This document shows positions 27,488 to 38,666 of a stretch of 64,000 nt of DNA, in pieces (the first letter of the stretch is position 1; each line of letters begins with the position of its first letter). A program made the translations under genes and the position numbers. The notes below the pieces were generated by a model. The model was not told the origin of the DNA and ran no database searches. It was given only the letters and a program-made list of their open reading frames with translations. Location of the stretch: the NCBI RefSeq assembly GCF_000026365.1, contig NC_012996.1, forward strand, positions 1,612,001 through 1,676,000, in the 5' to 3' direction. This DNA comes from Zygosaccharomyces rouxii (Eukaryota; Ascomycota; Saccharomycetes; Saccharomycetales; Saccharomycetaceae).

Positions 27488-28225
27488 ATGGCTAAATTGG
27501 TTCATAATGTTCAGAAGAAACAACATCGTGAGCGTTCTCAACTTAACTCTCGTGCCAAGCTCGGATTTCTCGAGAAGCACAAGGATTATGTGAAGCGTGC
27601 TCAAGATTATCACCGTAAGGAGAATACTCTCAAGATTCTCCGCGGTAAGGCTAAAGAGCGTAATCCAGATGAGTACTACCATGCTATGACTTCTCGTAAA
27701 ACTGATACAGATGGTCTGCTGGTCCAATCTAGAGGTAACGATGAGTCATTAACAACAGACCAGGTCAAACTGTTAAAGACTCAAGATAGTAACTATGTGA
27801 GAACTATGAGACAAAGAGAGTTGAAGCAATTGGATAAGCAAAAGAAGGATTTGGCATTCCATTCTAGTGGTAAACACACGGTGTTCGTCGATGATAAAGC
27901 CGAATTAGACGAGTTTGATCCAGTAAAGTATTTCAATACAACACCAGAGATGCTTCATAGGCGGGAAAACAGATTGACTAAGGATCAACTGGCTCAAGAA
28001 CAATTAATGGATTCGTCTGATCTAATGCCCAAGGAGTCTCTAGATAAAAAGAAACTAAAGAAGTACAAATTGATGAAGGACCATCTGGATAGAGAGGCTA
28101 AATTGAAACAGGTAAATCATCGTATGGATATGCAACGAGAGATTATGAAGAAAGGTGCAAAGAAGAAGACTGTAGATGCGAAGGGGAATGTGGCCTTCAA
28201 GTGGAAGAAACAGCGTAAGCGATAA
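27488..28225 (+). CDS. UTP11: U3 snoRNP / SSU processome protein Utp11
   Basis: The 245-residue, strongly basic protein has the invariant Utp11 N-terminus (M-A-K-L-V-H-N-V-Q-K-K-Q-H-R-E-R-S-Q) and the E-K-H-K-D-Y-V-x-R-A-x-D-Y-H block. Its length matches YKL099C (250). Utp11 is a nucleolar subunit of the SSU processome needed for 18S rRNA maturation. The C-terminus is Lys/Arg-rich. The upstream region carries ribosome-biogenesis motifs. Identity is certain from sequence and synteny (MTC2-UTP11-YPF1). Confidence 0.98.
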   Translation: MAKLVHNVQKKQHRERSQLNSRAKLGFLEKHKDYVKRAQDYHRKENTLKILRGKAKERNPDEYYHAMTSRKTDTDGLLVQSRGNDESLTTDQVKLLKTQDSNYVRTMRQRELKQLDKQKKDLAFHSSGKHTVFVDDKAELDEFDPVKYFNTTPEMLHRRENRLTKDQLAQEQLMDSSDLMPKESLDKKKLKKYKLMKDHLDREAKLKQVNHRMDMQREIMKKGAKKKTVDAKGNVAFKWKKQRKR

Positions 28226-28485
28226 AGACGGGGCTACGGATGTATTTATGTAATGTATTGTACTGTATAGAGTAAACGTTCGGATGATAGGGTATCTGGA
28301 TAGCTGCTCTTCAAATTCCATGAGTAGCATGTATTGCTCATTGGCAGTAGTGGTACATCTGAATTTTTTGGGATTGTTAATAGTAATCCTCCTGTCGTCC
28401 TTTCTTAAAGCAACTCCGGTAAGTCAACTTACAACCACAAGAGCAAGGAGGGGGGATAAGTACAAGGACAAGAATAAGTTAGATA

Positions 28486-29871
28486 ATGGATCATATATCG
28501 CCAACACAGCTGGAGAAGGTGTTTAACAAAATTCCTAAGGCTTTAAGCTCTAGCGGACTGGCCAACTATTGTAGCCTATGGATTTCTAAGGTTCCTCCTA
28601 GTTATGTGTTAGTAACTATTGCTACTACTCTCGTTATATTGGGATCGCTAGCATCCATAACATCTATTCCTCATAATTCTCTATCACCAACTGAGAAGGA
28701 TCCCCTATTTGATCCTTCTGATTTGGAACTAGAGAAGGAGGAACCGGATTTACGTCTTGATGAGCAAGATGCCATTATTATCCCAGTCTGCTGTGGTTTT
28801 ACGTTGGTGGCACTTTACTACTCTGATGTATTGACAAAATTGCTCAGATACAGCTTTGTTCTTCTGAATGTGACTGCTGGTACGTTTGTCTATTCATTTC
28901 TATTGAATACTTTGATAAGATTATTTGGTAAATGGACTGGTATCAATCCATTGAGGTTGAACCCTCGTTACAGATTAACGCTATCAGACAACAATTCTTC
29001 TCCACATCCAGTTTCTTTATTCTTGCCTAATTTGACCTACAGAGATCCATTGACCGATAAATCATGGACAGTTGAAGGTGCTGAAGAACCAACAACTGTA
29101 CAGTCTTCTACACAACTCATTAATACTTATATCAGGTTGGATGTGATTCCATCGCTGATTCTTTCAATAGCACTTTCCCAATGGTCACCTTTGCAACCCA
29201 TAGTCCCCATGAACTGTGCCATTTACGCAATTACCCAAATCCAATTTAAAAATTTGAAGACTGCAACTTTAATATTAAGCGCCTTGTTGGTTTATGACGT
29301 CTATTTTGTCTTCTATACGCCTTTCATGATTAATGCTAGTCAGATCGACTTACCCATCAAAATTCAATTACCTACAGGTCTAATGGGACTTGGCGATATC
29401 GTATTACCGGGGATATTTATCTCTTTATGTTACAAGTTCGACATTTACAGATGGCATCTTCGTAATCCCAATACTGAGTTTCATTTGAATAGACATTATT
29501 GGGGTACTTATGCATCAACAGCGCTATTGAGTTACATTTTGGCACTACTGGGTTGCTTCGTCGCTCTCGATCGTTACCAGGTGGCCCAACCTGCTTTACT
29601 GTACGTGGTACCTTCACAACTCATTTCAATCCTCAGCTTAGCATGGTGGAAAGATGGATTTGAAATGTGGCATTTCCACTACGAAGAGGTGATTAAAACC
29701 AAGAAAGATCAAGGTCCGCTAACGGAAACAGCTAAACTTCTGCAGGTAGAAGAAGAGTATGTCGAAGAAGAGGATTCGGATTACGTTCCTCTGAGTGAAG
29801 AAGAAGATGATGACGATGATAATGATGATGACAACATTAACGATGATCAATTGGAGGATGAAGAAGATTGA
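28486..29871 (+). CDS. YPF1: Signal-peptide-peptidase family aspartic protease Ypf1
   Basis: The 461-residue polytopic membrane protein has the intramembrane aspartyl protease motifs: Y-D (catalytic D271), G-L-G-D (catalytic D304) and P-A-L-L near residue 368. The C-terminal tail is very acidic (E/D runs from about 420). Ypf1 (YKL100C) is the yeast signal-peptide peptidase homolog, in the ER, with a role in degrading membrane transporters through Dfm1/Doa10-linked ERAD. The gene follows UTP11 as in S. cerevisiae, with a 260-base gap. Confidence 0.95.
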   Translation: MDHISPTQLEKVFNKIPKALSSSGLANYCSLWISKVPPSYVLVTIATTLVILGSLASITSIPHNSLSPTEKDPLFDPSDLELEKEEPDLRLDEQDAIIIPVCCGFTLVALYYSDVLTKLLRYSFVLLNVTAGTFVYSFLLNTLIRLFGKWTGINPLRLNPRYRLTLSDNNSSPHPVSLFLPNLTYRDPLTDKSWTVEGAEEPTTVQSSTQLINTYIRLDVIPSLILSIALSQWSPLQPIVPMNCAIYAITQIQFKNLKTATLILSALLVYDVYFVFYTPFMINASQIDLPIKIQLPTGLMGLGDIVLPGIFISLCYKFDIYRWHLRNPNTEFHLNRHYWGTYASTALLSYILALLGCFVALDRYQVAQPALLYVVPSQLISILSLAWWKDGFEMWHFHYEEVIKTKKDQGPLTETAKLLQVEEEYVEEEDSDYVPLSEEEDDDDDNDDDNINDDQLEDEED

Positions 29872-30203
29872 TTGTATTTGCCAAGACGTTCGTATTGTAT
29901 AAGGGCTGTTTATAACTTTAAGTTGTTTGGATAGTATCAGGAAGCAGAAAACTTGATACGGTAAAAAAAATTCGAGGATTCTTTTGGTGATCCTCCCATC
30001 TTTATATCAAGAATATTTCTAAGGTTCAACTATTTAATTTTCTTCTTCATCTCGTTGAACTCATCGCAGTCGTTCTTTAAGTTCGGGCACCACAAAAGCT
30101 CATCATCGTGCAACTTATGTAGAATAAAGAAAAACTCACAATAAGAACGGTTGATATAGGCAAATTTGAACACACTTTTTCCCCTGTAAAGGTCTATATC
30201 GCC
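29872..30203. other. Intergenic region YPF1-CBC2
   Basis: This 332-base gap separates tandem plus-strand genes. It contains the YPF1 3' flank and CBC2 promoter. Nothing else was recognised. Confidence 0.5.
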
Positions 30204-30860
30204 ATGTCATTAGCAGAATTTGATGAAATACATTACGACCACTCAGTAAAACGCCTCGATACTCCCTCCAGTTACTTACTTCGTAAGGCTAGAAAGAATC
30301 CTAATGGGTTAGAAGAATTGAGACAATCAGTGCGTTCAGGAACTGTCTACGTTGGAAATCTCTCATTCTATACATCTGAAGAACAAATTTATGAATTGTT
30401 TAGTAAATGTGGCACTATTCAACGTATTGTTATGGGGTTAGATAGATTCAAATTTACACCATGTGGATTCTGCTTTGTTATTTATACTAAACCAGAGGAA
30501 GCCCTTAATGCTGTTAAATATTTGGGTGACACCAAATTAGATGATCGTAATATCTCAATTGATATTGATCCAGGGTTCGAAGATGGACGTCAATTTGGTC
30601 GTGGTAAAAGTGGTGGACAAGTTTCTGATGAACTACGATTTGAATACGACGCATCAAGAGGTGGATTTGCTATTCCATTCTCTGAAAGAGTCGGCAATAA
30701 CTATGATTTCCAAGCCAAGCCAAAACATAGAAGACGTAGACGCCAATTATCAGTATCAGGTTCTATGCAGCCTCCAACGATGGTACAAGCTCCACCACCG
30801 CCAATGCCGGAACAATCGGGTGGTATGTCTGATCAAGAAGACAACTATGTCCCTGAATGA
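30204..30860 (+). CDS. CBC2: Nuclear cap-binding complex small subunit (CBP20)
   Basis: The 218-residue protein contains one RRM (about 46-125) with RNP2 V-Y-V-G-N-L and RNP1 C-G-F-C-F-V-I-Y, an N-terminal aromatic motif (Y-L-L-R-K-A), and an Arg-rich segment with R-R-R-R at about 175-180. This is the CBP20 plan: tyrosines in the N-terminal extension and RRM sandwich the m7G cap. With Sto1/Cbp80 it binds capped nuclear RNAs and promotes splicing and export. It fits Cbc2/Mud13 (YPL178W, 208 residues). A Pro/Gln-rich C-terminus is slightly extended. Confidence 0.96.
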   Translation: MSLAEFDEIHYDHSVKRLDTPSSYLLRKARKNPNGLEELRQSVRSGTVYVGNLSFYTSEEQIYELFSKCGTIQRIVMGLDRFKFTPCGFCFVIYTKPEEALNAVKYLGDTKLDDRNISIDIDPGFEDGRQFGRGKSGGQVSDELRFEYDASRGGFAIPFSERVGNNYDFQAKPKHRRRRRQLSVSGSMQPPTMVQAPPPPMPEQSGGMSDQEDNYVPE

Positions 30861-31123
30861 TGCCGGTGCCCTACAATATTTACCTAGGTTTACAAATAAT
30901 AATAATAATGATAGCTGTAGTAGTAATCTGTAGCTAGGATAGTGTATATATGTATGTTATATCAGTACAATTGTACCTCGTCATGGATCATTTGATGCAA
31001 AATAGTAAATGTCCCTGATTTTATGATCATTTTTATGTTTAGGTCTACGTTGGGCATTTTCTTGAAAACCCTCGGTTAGCTACGTAATTCATCAACTTAT
31101 TAAAACGTTAAAAAATAAATAAT

Positions 31124-32254
31124 CTATTTCCTTTGTCCATAGGCCTTTGTAGCGTATTCACCATCTTTGACGATGACATCTTGTGGACGGTAGTCGAATT
31201 TCTTGGAGAAGTAACTTTCAAGAATGCTTTTAACACCTAGAGCGTATCTCTCTTGGGCGTCCAAAGAAGTACCACTGATGTGAACGGTCATAGCGTTACC
31301 AGTGTGATCCCTGTTGTCCATTGATCTCCATGGGTGATCCTTTGGAGCTGGTTGCTTATCCCAAACATCACCACCGTAACCACGTAATTTACCAGATTTA
31401 ACAGCATCGGCAACATCTTCAGCAACACAGATAGCACCTCTGGCGGTGTTAACCAAGTAAGCGCCATCCTTCATGTGGGAAATCAATTCCTTGTTGAAAA
31501 GACCTCTAGTACCTTCATGCAATGGTGCATTGATAGTGACAACATCAGATTGGGAAACCATATCTTCCAATTTTCCAACTCTTTGCACAATATCACCTCT
31601 ACCGTTGAGCAATTGACTCACATCGTTTAATCTCTTGACAGCTTCAGCTGGTAAATCTTGGTAGTCGTAGTACAACAATTTCTTAGGGTTGAATGCAACA
31701 AGTCTTTCCAGAACTCTGTAACCGATTCTACCTGCACCGACAGTGGAAATAACCTTGTCCTCTAAGTCATATTCATTCTTGGCAACACCGGCAATATCCC
31801 ATTCTCCATTAACAGCTTGATGATGACCACCGTTATAGTTTCTAATTAGAACCAAAATGGTCATAACGACATGCTCAGCAACTGACACAACATTTGAACC
31901 AGTCACTTCAGCCACAGTAATTTTCCTTTCATTAGCAGCATTCAAATCAACGTGATCAGAACCTACACCAGCGGTAATTGCCAATTTCAATTTGGGAGCT
32001 TGAGCAATTCTTGATTTAGTGATGTATGCAGGATAAAATGGTGTTGTGATGACAATTTCTGCATCTTTCAAATGTTCGTCAACTGCTGAAGTTGGTTCAG
32101 GATCCTTATCAATGGTAGTCAATAATTTATAACCATTGGATTCGATGTATTTTCTGATACCTAATTCGTTTTCAATAGCACCCAATAGTTTCTCTTGCTC
32201 TGCTGCGTGCTTACCACCTTCATAAAGGACTAATAAAACTGAACCGTTTGACAT
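31124..32254 (-). CDS. FDH1: NAD-dependent formate dehydrogenase
   Basis: The 376-residue D-2-hydroxyacid dehydrogenase-type enzyme has the same length as S. cerevisiae Fdh1 (YOR388C). The Rossmann motif G-A-G-R-I-G is at 173-178, with NAD-selecting D197, N-T-A-R-G-A (R272) and the catalytic H325 in H-I-S-G-T-S. It oxidises formate to CO2 with NAD+ in the cytosol, a detoxification and NADH-supplying reaction. In S. cerevisiae FDH genes are subtelomeric, whereas here the gene is embedded between CBC2 and STT4. The codon choice looks strongly biased to highly used yeast codons, which suggests strong expression. Confidence 0.97.
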   Translation of the reverse strand: MSNGSVLLVLYEGGKHAAEQEKLLGAIENELGIRKYIESNGYKLLTTIDKDPEPTSAVDEHLKDAEIVITTPFYPAYITKSRIAQAPKLKLAITAGVGSDHVDLNAANERKITVAEVTGSNVVSVAEHVVMTILVLIRNYNGGHHQAVNGEWDIAGVAKNEYDLEDKVISTVGAGRIGYRVLERLVAFNPKKLLYYDYQDLPAEAVKRLNDVSQLLNGRGDIVQRVGKLEDMVSQSDVVTINAPLHEGTRGLFNKELISHMKDGAYLVNTARGAICVAEDVADAVKSGKLRGYGGDVWDKQPAPKDHPWRSMDNRDHTGNAMTVHISGTSLDAQERYALGVKSILESYFSKKFDYRPQDVIVKDGEYATKAYGQRK

Positions 32255-32850
32255 TTTAGTATTTTTTTATCACTCTAGATTTTATTCTTATTCTTAATGC
32301 TGTTACAAGTTAGCCATCAGTATTCTCATCATTGTAGCGACGATTAGGACCCATTATATATTATTCTGAGATGGGTTATTCCAGGTTCAGTTTCCCTAGA
32401 ATTAATCCCTAATAACCAATGAAACCGCTCAGTTGATGGAACAGAGGAGTATTTGAAAGAGCTTAACTACTCAACTAGCGGAACAGAGAGGCGGTTACCT
32501 TGCGGAGGAGGATCCGAACGGATCTACTATCATTTACTTAAAGTAGAACCATCCGAATGGTGGTGTTGAAGCGACAATTTAACGATGAAAGAGACGCCAA
32601 CAAAGTTCGAGAATCAAATGCTCGAGCTCGTATATTCAAATGAGAATTCATCCAGCTCATTACTTCGAACTTAACTGTATACTTTAGCTCCATAATCACA
32701 TAAAACGAATATTTACACTTATGCATGTGCCGCCAATTTTAAATAATACCATTTTTTGTTGTTGCAATTCAATGTAACAGAATTCTACAAGTTTATCACA
32801 GATATATATTAAAGCACTTATACCGTACAATATGCCCACACACTCACAAA
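32255..32850. other. Intergenic region FDH1-STT4
   Basis: This 596-base gap is the promoter of FDH1 and the 3' flank of STT4. Open frames on the minus strand (32538-32726) lack similarity to known proteins. No CDEI-CDEII-CDEIII centromere, tRNA or LTR was seen. Confidence 0.45.
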
Positions 32851-35800
32851 TCAGTATGGGATACCGTTTGTGAGTTTCTGGAACTCGTCATAACCAACGG
32901 TGAACAAACTTTCATAACTCTTCTTGATTAAACTTCTCATGAACAATGCAGCTTCGTGATCCGACTTATTTGGTTGGAATCTATTGTGTAAATTCTTAAT
33001 AGTCTTCATACCTTTGAAACAGGGCAAACCACTCTGTAACATGGGGATAACACACTCCGAAATAAAGTGCATGTGAGGTCTAGCAGCTAAGTATGCCTTA
33101 ACACATAATTCTTCAAAATCACGATAAGCTTGGGTCTCTGGGCTACCACCCATGACTCTCACCATTTCTTTTGTAAGTTTGAAAGGAACAGCTTCAAATT
33201 TCACACCACCTGGAACAATATCAAAGATAAAACCAAAATCAATGTGTAAACAGTGACCTTGATCATCATACATAATATTACCGTTATGTCTATCTTTGAA
33301 TTGTAACAAGTAGGAAATAACACTGTAACCTGCCAGCGATTTGACGAAATTATTTCTCGCATTTTGAAATTCAATTGTACCTTCATCACCAAACTTGGTG
33401 ATAAAATATTCATAAAGACCGTTAACAGCTTCACGACCAAGCATATCACGGGAGATGGAATTAGGTAGAACGTCAATAACACCACACCCAGCTTGTGTAG
33501 CAGTAACACGGTATGGAAACACATAGACGTCTAAACCGGCATTAGACCAAATGGTTCTAAACACGGAAATCAATTGAAGAGCAAGCACGTCTTGACGACA
33601 ATCATCACCAACTTTGAAGATGGCTGCCTGCCATTTTTCAATTTCTATTGGCTTACCAGTTTCTGAATCTTCCACCTCTTTCTTAATCTTGAAAGTGGCC
33701 ATGAAAGGTGCTTTTGCATGAGATTGCAACGGCTTACCACTCTTACGATCAATATCAACAACAACACCGTCAGGGTTAGAGGGTAGATATACATCAGGTT
33801 TCACTTCAATCTTTTGCATTTCCTCATCAATCTTATTCTTTTTCTCAGCTTTGGTCTTCTTAATAAATGGTTTCAATTTACCAGAAATTCCTGTAACTTC
33901 ATTAAAAAACCCAAATTCCCTCTCATAGAATTCAAGCTCTTCACTACCGAAAGTAGACACCATCTTATTGCGGACATGATCCAGAGTTGGTTTCAATTCA
34001 TCTTCTACTTCACCTTCATCATCCTTATAACTGTTAGCCAACATATTCCATACAATTTGATGGGCAAACAAAACGCTTGTCTTAGCAGTATCCAAAATCA
34101 TTTTCTCCACGTAACCACTGCGGTCAAATCTCAAACATTGCACAATCTGTGGAACATAGAAAAATGTGACGTTCACTGGGTGTGCTTCCAATGAGAAAAC
34201 ACTGTACTGTAAGACAAAGGCGTTACTATTCCAACCGGATAAAAGCAAGTTGATAGATTTGATAGGACTCACAGGACACCAGTAGGTAACACAATGGTAG
34301 TCTGAGGAGGACTTACTACCTTTGCCCAAAATATAGACCTCCAGACATTCTGGTACTCCAACACATTCTAGTGGGTTCTTAACGACAAGGTCCGTCAATA
34401 GTTCCTCTTGTTTTTTACCAGGGAATCTCTGTAAAAAGGCTAGCGCAAGAGAAGGATTTTTCTCAAAAGCAGCAACGATTAATTCGGGTTCAGGTTCGAG
34501 GTTGTGGTTCTCTTCTAATTTAACCATGGGGGACAGCCATGTTTCAATATGTCTAATTTCACTAGACAAGAAAAACTGCAAAAGCTTGAACTCAGTGGGG
34601 CAGTAGCGACATACAATATGTGCTACCGCCTCTAATTCATTTTTCAATTGAATTGCCAATGCCAAATCTGCCTTTATTTTCAATTGGTTGGAACCGAATG
34701 GCCAAGATTTAGCTTTGACGAACCAAGATAGACCTCCGTCAACGATGGTCCTGCATAGACTGGATACATACCCTGTTCCCTGTTTGAAATTAACCGTTAA
34801 CAAGAGAACGGAGAAATTCATCAGTTCATGACGAACCATTCGAGCAAAAGGGTGAAGTGAAGCATTCTTTAAGTTGCTTAACCCATAGATGGCCCACTGG
34901 GTGAACATTTTAAGCAAGGATTTGCTCTGGAACATAGTTCCTTCGAAATGAGATGCGAAAAATCGGATCACATAGCAGTGAGTCTGAAATGACTGAGAAG
35001 TTTCATGTGCAGTCCTATTAATAGCTTTCTTATCGTATGGTGAGTAGAGCATTGGCTGGTTAGCCTCAGGAGCAGGATCATGCTCACGAGAGAACAACCC
35101 CTTTCTTTGGTCAATACTTTTCATCCAACAATCACCAACAGCTACCATCAAAAGGTTTGCCAAATCTGTTCTTTCCTTTGTAATTGTTAACCAAACGTTA
35201 ACAGCCACCTTTAGGGTTCTTGCAGTGAATACTTCAAAGGGAATATGAACAATATCAGATACCAATGAACCAGCTGCGCACTTATCCAATAGTAACAATG
35301 CTGATGAGGAGTCGAGGAATGAAGTCACATTTTCGAAAGAAACAGGTTCACCCAATCTCAAGGATTGTCTAATATCCTTAATACAACTCTCGATCTGTCG
35401 ATTGATATCTTGAGGAGAAGAGACAATCGCAATATCCACTAAACTCTTTGATCTCCAAGAGTGTTGAGAGATGAATTTGGCAATTGTGTTAGGTCTTTGT
35501 CTACCATTATAAGAGAGTTTTGATAATTCTCTATCACCACCGGTAATCGTACCTGCCATTTCCAGAGCAAATGAGACACCATATTCCACATCATCCAACC
35601 TATCTGAATAAGTTATTTTCGAAACGTAGGATTGCAGAAGAATCTTTGCGTCTTGGTTACATTTGGTTAAAATAATCTTTAACCAATGTTTTGCATAGTT
35701 GTACAACGAAGTTAAAGTCTGCTTTCTCCAGGATTCAGAATCAGGTAACAGGATTTTTTTATTCGAATGTTTGAGAACGAATTCATAAGTGGGTTCAAAT

Positions 35801-38478
35801 CTGTTGGTTTCACAATCGGTCACACTATCAAACATTGTTGTCAAAAGATCTAACAAAGTGTATAGGGATTCATGATGGCATAACGATGAAGGTATTTTCC
35901 TAATGAAGGTTTCACAGGTTTGAAACGCTGCTGCTTGCGCATATGGATTTCTATCAGGTAAACGTAGCAGCAAATTGTTCAATTGTTTGGCCACAGCTAG
36001 AGAACCTGCCAATTTATAATTACCAGATTGAACAAAATAGGTATATTTCTGGATAATGGCAATATTAATATCATTTAGAGACTTATGAACAGAACTTCTT
36101 ACCACAGATGGATCACAGAAATATTGCAACAATTGAGAACAATCACCGGCTTCACATCTCAAGGTTTCCAAAAGCACAGTGGATGCCAAAAACATGGTCT
36201 TCGAATTGGATAAAGTTCTATTGTGAAGATTTGTTGCTGGTGCAAAATCTACAATTGCCTGTTTTTGTTGTTTAATATTTGCCGAAGAAGAACTACGACG
36301 TAAGACAGTATTCATTTCAAATGAAACCTCTCTTTTCATTGGTGGGAAATCAGATGCCAACGCAGGAGTATTATAAGCAATGGTCACTAGAGAGTCGTAA
36401 TGTGTTTTAACCAGTTCCGAATTACGATAGAATCCATGTACCACCATATTAAACCAAATATTTCTGAAACTTATCGTGGTAGCTTCATCTGTTGTCAAAT
36501 CCAGCGGTTCAGATTCACCAGGTTTGGGCATTAGAGCCGCCAAAGGTTCCAAAAAGACAGCAATCTGGTGAGCTACTTGAATAATTTCCTCTTCAGCTCT
36601 ATTGTGATGGTCTGATCTTTCACCTTCACCACAAGCGGTGATTAGATCCAGTAGATCTCTCAAATTCATGATGTACATGTCAGTGAGAAACCTCTTCTGT
36701 AGAAGTTCCCTGGACAATTCACAACGTGCAATAATAATGCTCTTTTGTAAACTGCTTTTATTCCTCTTGCCAGCTTGTGCATATGCAATTCTATAAAAGG
36801 TTAATAGTAGAGCCAGTTCCTGGGTACTTGTACGTGAAGCCAAAAGTGGTAAAAGTCTTAAGATAGTTTTATCCAGTTCATCTGAAAAAACAAAAACTTT
36901 TTGAGTTAAAATCGTAACTGTCAATGCGGTGATACTTTGATCGTTATAATGTGATGCAATGACAATAGCTGCAGTAACAGAGTTTTCAAAAAGTGAACCG
37001 TGATAAGATGTCGCATCCTCGTTTGGTGAATCGTGAGACTTCCCATTTAGTAAAACCATATTTTGATTAATATTATCGATAACTTGCATACTATCCGAAG
37101 GTACTATCTTTGGTTTATTTCTCTGAGACTGAGTAGGTAAAGAGGAATTAGTCATGTGGCGTTCACGTAGCGGTTTTACTGGTACACCGTCTTCATAGAC
37201 TGTTAGTAAATTATTCAAAGAATAAATTGTACTAACCACGGCGTCCTCATTCAAAGGTTGTAATCCCAATGTAAATATCTTGGAAACGTGAGCAACATCT
37301 TTATTTGTAATTTGAGGTGACGATACTAGAACGGGGAAAGCCTTTAAAAATGCCAACGAAGTTTCCTCCGATGAAAAATTGAGTAAAGACGCAGCTGTTA
37401 CGATAGAATGGATTGATCTGAATGTCACCACGTCTGTAATTAGAAATCTATCGATACTGTCGGAGATAACTTGAGTAAAACGGTTAAAAATTTCGCCATC
37501 AATCTTATCAACAAATGGTACTAAACAGAGAAAATCGATGAAGTAAGCATGTGCATTTAAAGAATCGTTGACTCTTGTATGGCTTGATAAATCAAATGTT
37601 TCCTGTGTATTACTAACCCAATCCAATGACCACAAACAAATATCGATGATTAATTTTGAATTTTCTACAATCTTACCCAACGAATCTTCTAATAGATTAT
37701 CTCCCACTTGTGATTGTTGTGACTGGAATATTGCACATTGTAAATCAAGCAAGTGTTCACAAACTGGTTTTTCCACGTTCTTACCAATAATGGTAAATGC
37801 TAACGAGCACTGAAATTTAGCTAAAAGGTATTGGAAATGTACACTGGAAATTTCACAACCTGATTCATAGTACCTGACCAAAGTCTCATCAGTAAATTCA
37901 TTGGCAATACCAGATGATTTTAATAAACCCTGTGGACCTAAGATATCGGACAGATGATACCACACATGTGCACCCAGTGGTAAAGAAACGCCTTCAGAAC
38001 CATCAATGAAGGAACCCATAAATCCAAGCAATGAAACCACAGCATTTGTTTGTTCAAATCTATTGCTCAAAGCTTCAAAAAACTGGTCTATTATGGCAGT
38101 ACAATTTTTTAAAAGTGAGGGGAACCGTTTACAGATTTTTATTAGAAAATTCGTCAGTTCAAAAGTAAGCAATTCAGTTGGATGTTTTAATCCGTCGAGT
38201 TTAAACCTTGTATCTAATACATCAGAAACCCTAACAATTGGACATGATACCAGAAATGGCCCAATAATTTCATGTAAAAGCCAAATGGATTGATTGGGTG
38301 AATTGGGCAGCGATTTGCAAAGTGATAGCAATGTCTCCCAATCCTTACAGCTTAAAATTTGTTCTGGCGATGAGATCCCGTCTGCTAAATTTTGTAAAGA
38401 TGTTGACGGTAACTGAACTAATTTAGCCAAGGCCCTTTCCCGAAGCGTGTTGTTCAACTTTCCACCATTAAAGAGCAT
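32851..38478 (-). CDS. STT4: Phosphatidylinositol 4-kinase Stt4 (PI4K-III alpha)
   Basis: The 1875-residue protein is close to YLR305C (1900). It has a long helical-repeat N-terminus, a PIK accessory domain and a C-terminal lipid kinase domain. The catalytic loop D-R-H-N-G-N is at 1729-1734 and the metal-binding D-F-G-F at 1747-1750. Stt4 makes plasma-membrane PI4P, acting with Efr3 and Ypp1, and is essential for actin, cell-wall signalling and ER-PM contacts. It is divergently paired with UBC12 as in S. cerevisiae. Confidence 0.98.
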   Translation of the reverse strand: MLFNGGKLNNTLRERALAKLVQLPSTSLQNLADGISSPEQILSCKDWETLLSLCKSLPNSPNQSIWLLHEIIGPFLVSCPIVRVSDVLDTRFKLDGLKHPTELLTFELTNFLIKICKRFPSLLKNCTAIIDQFFEALSNRFEQTNAVVSLLGFMGSFIDGSEGVSLPLGAHVWYHLSDILGPQGLLKSSGIANEFTDETLVRYYESGCEISSVHFQYLLAKFQCSLAFTIIGKNVEKPVCEHLLDLQCAIFQSQQSQVGDNLLEDSLGKIVENSKLIIDICLWSLDWVSNTQETFDLSSHTRVNDSLNAHAYFIDFLCLVPFVDKIDGEIFNRFTQVISDSIDRFLITDVVTFRSIHSIVTAASLLNFSSEETSLAFLKAFPVLVSSPQITNKDVAHVSKIFTLGLQPLNEDAVVSTIYSLNNLLTVYEDGVPVKPLRERHMTNSSLPTQSQRNKPKIVPSDSMQVIDNINQNMVLLNGKSHDSPNEDATSYHGSLFENSVTAAIVIASHYNDQSITALTVTILTQKVFVFSDELDKTILRLLPLLASRTSTQELALLLTFYRIAYAQAGKRNKSSLQKSIIIARCELSRELLQKRFLTDMYIMNLRDLLDLITACGEGERSDHHNRAEEEIIQVAHQIAVFLEPLAALMPKPGESEPLDLTTDEATTISFRNIWFNMVVHGFYRNSELVKTHYDSLVTIAYNTPALASDFPPMKREVSFEMNTVLRRSSSSANIKQQKQAIVDFAPATNLHNRTLSNSKTMFLASTVLLETLRCEAGDCSQLLQYFCDPSVVRSSVHKSLNDINIAIIQKYTYFVQSGNYKLAGSLAVAKQLNNLLLRLPDRNPYAQAAAFQTCETFIRKIPSSLCHHESLYTLLDLLTTMFDSVTDCETNRFEPTYEFVLKHSNKKILLPDSESWRKQTLTSLYNYAKHWLKIILTKCNQDAKILLQSYVSKITYSDRLDDVEYGVSFALEMAGTITGGDRELSKLSYNGRQRPNTIAKFISQHSWRSKSLVDIAIVSSPQDINRQIESCIKDIRQSLRLGEPVSFENVTSFLDSSSALLLLDKCAAGSLVSDIVHIPFEVFTARTLKVAVNVWLTITKERTDLANLLMVAVGDCWMKSIDQRKGLFSREHDPAPEANQPMLYSPYDKKAINRTAHETSQSFQTHCYVIRFFASHFEGTMFQSKSLLKMFTQWAIYGLSNLKNASLHPFARMVRHELMNFSVLLLTVNFKQGTGYVSSLCRTIVDGGLSWFVKAKSWPFGSNQLKIKADLALAIQLKNELEAVAHIVCRYCPTEFKLLQFFLSSEIRHIETWLSPMVKLEENHNLEPEPELIVAAFEKNPSLALAFLQRFPGKKQEELLTDLVVKNPLECVGVPECLEVYILGKGSKSSSDYHCVTYWCPVSPIKSINLLLSGWNSNAFVLQYSVFSLEAHPVNVTFFYVPQIVQCLRFDRSGYVEKMILDTAKTSVLFAHQIVWNMLANSYKDDEGEVEDELKPTLDHVRNKMVSTFGSEELEFYEREFGFFNEVTGISGKLKPFIKKTKAEKKNKIDEEMQKIEVKPDVYLPSNPDGVVVDIDRKSGKPLQSHAKAPFMATFKIKKEVEDSETGKPIEIEKWQAAIFKVGDDCRQDVLALQLISVFRTIWSNAGLDVYVFPYRVTATQAGCGVIDVLPNSISRDMLGREAVNGLYEYFITKFGDEGTIEFQNARNNFVKSLAGYSVISYLLQFKDRHNGNIMYDDQGHCLHIDFGFIFDIVPGGVKFEAVPFKLTKEMVRVMGGSPETQAYRDFEELCVKAYLAARPHMHFISECVIPMLQSGLPCFKGMKTIKNLHNRFQPNKSDHEAALFMRSLIKKSYESLFTVGYDEFQKLTNGIPY

Positions 38479-38666
38479 CTCTACAGGATTTCAGCTTCCG
38501 CTTGGCTTTCTATTGCTGTGCTTTTGCCAGTATTTGTTTGTTATTACAGTAGTAGCAGCAGTTATGTAAACTTTTTCGGTTTAATGAACACCCCCCAAAC
38601 TGAAGAGAAAACAAACCTGTACGGCAACAACAAACCCACCGTGAAGACAACTCATAAAGGACAGAA

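Noticed and set aside
38479..38666. Possible intron at the UBC12 start, as in S. cerevisiae
   Set aside because: No GTATGT after an upstream ATG and no TACTAAC were found; the frame is open from the ATG at 38667.
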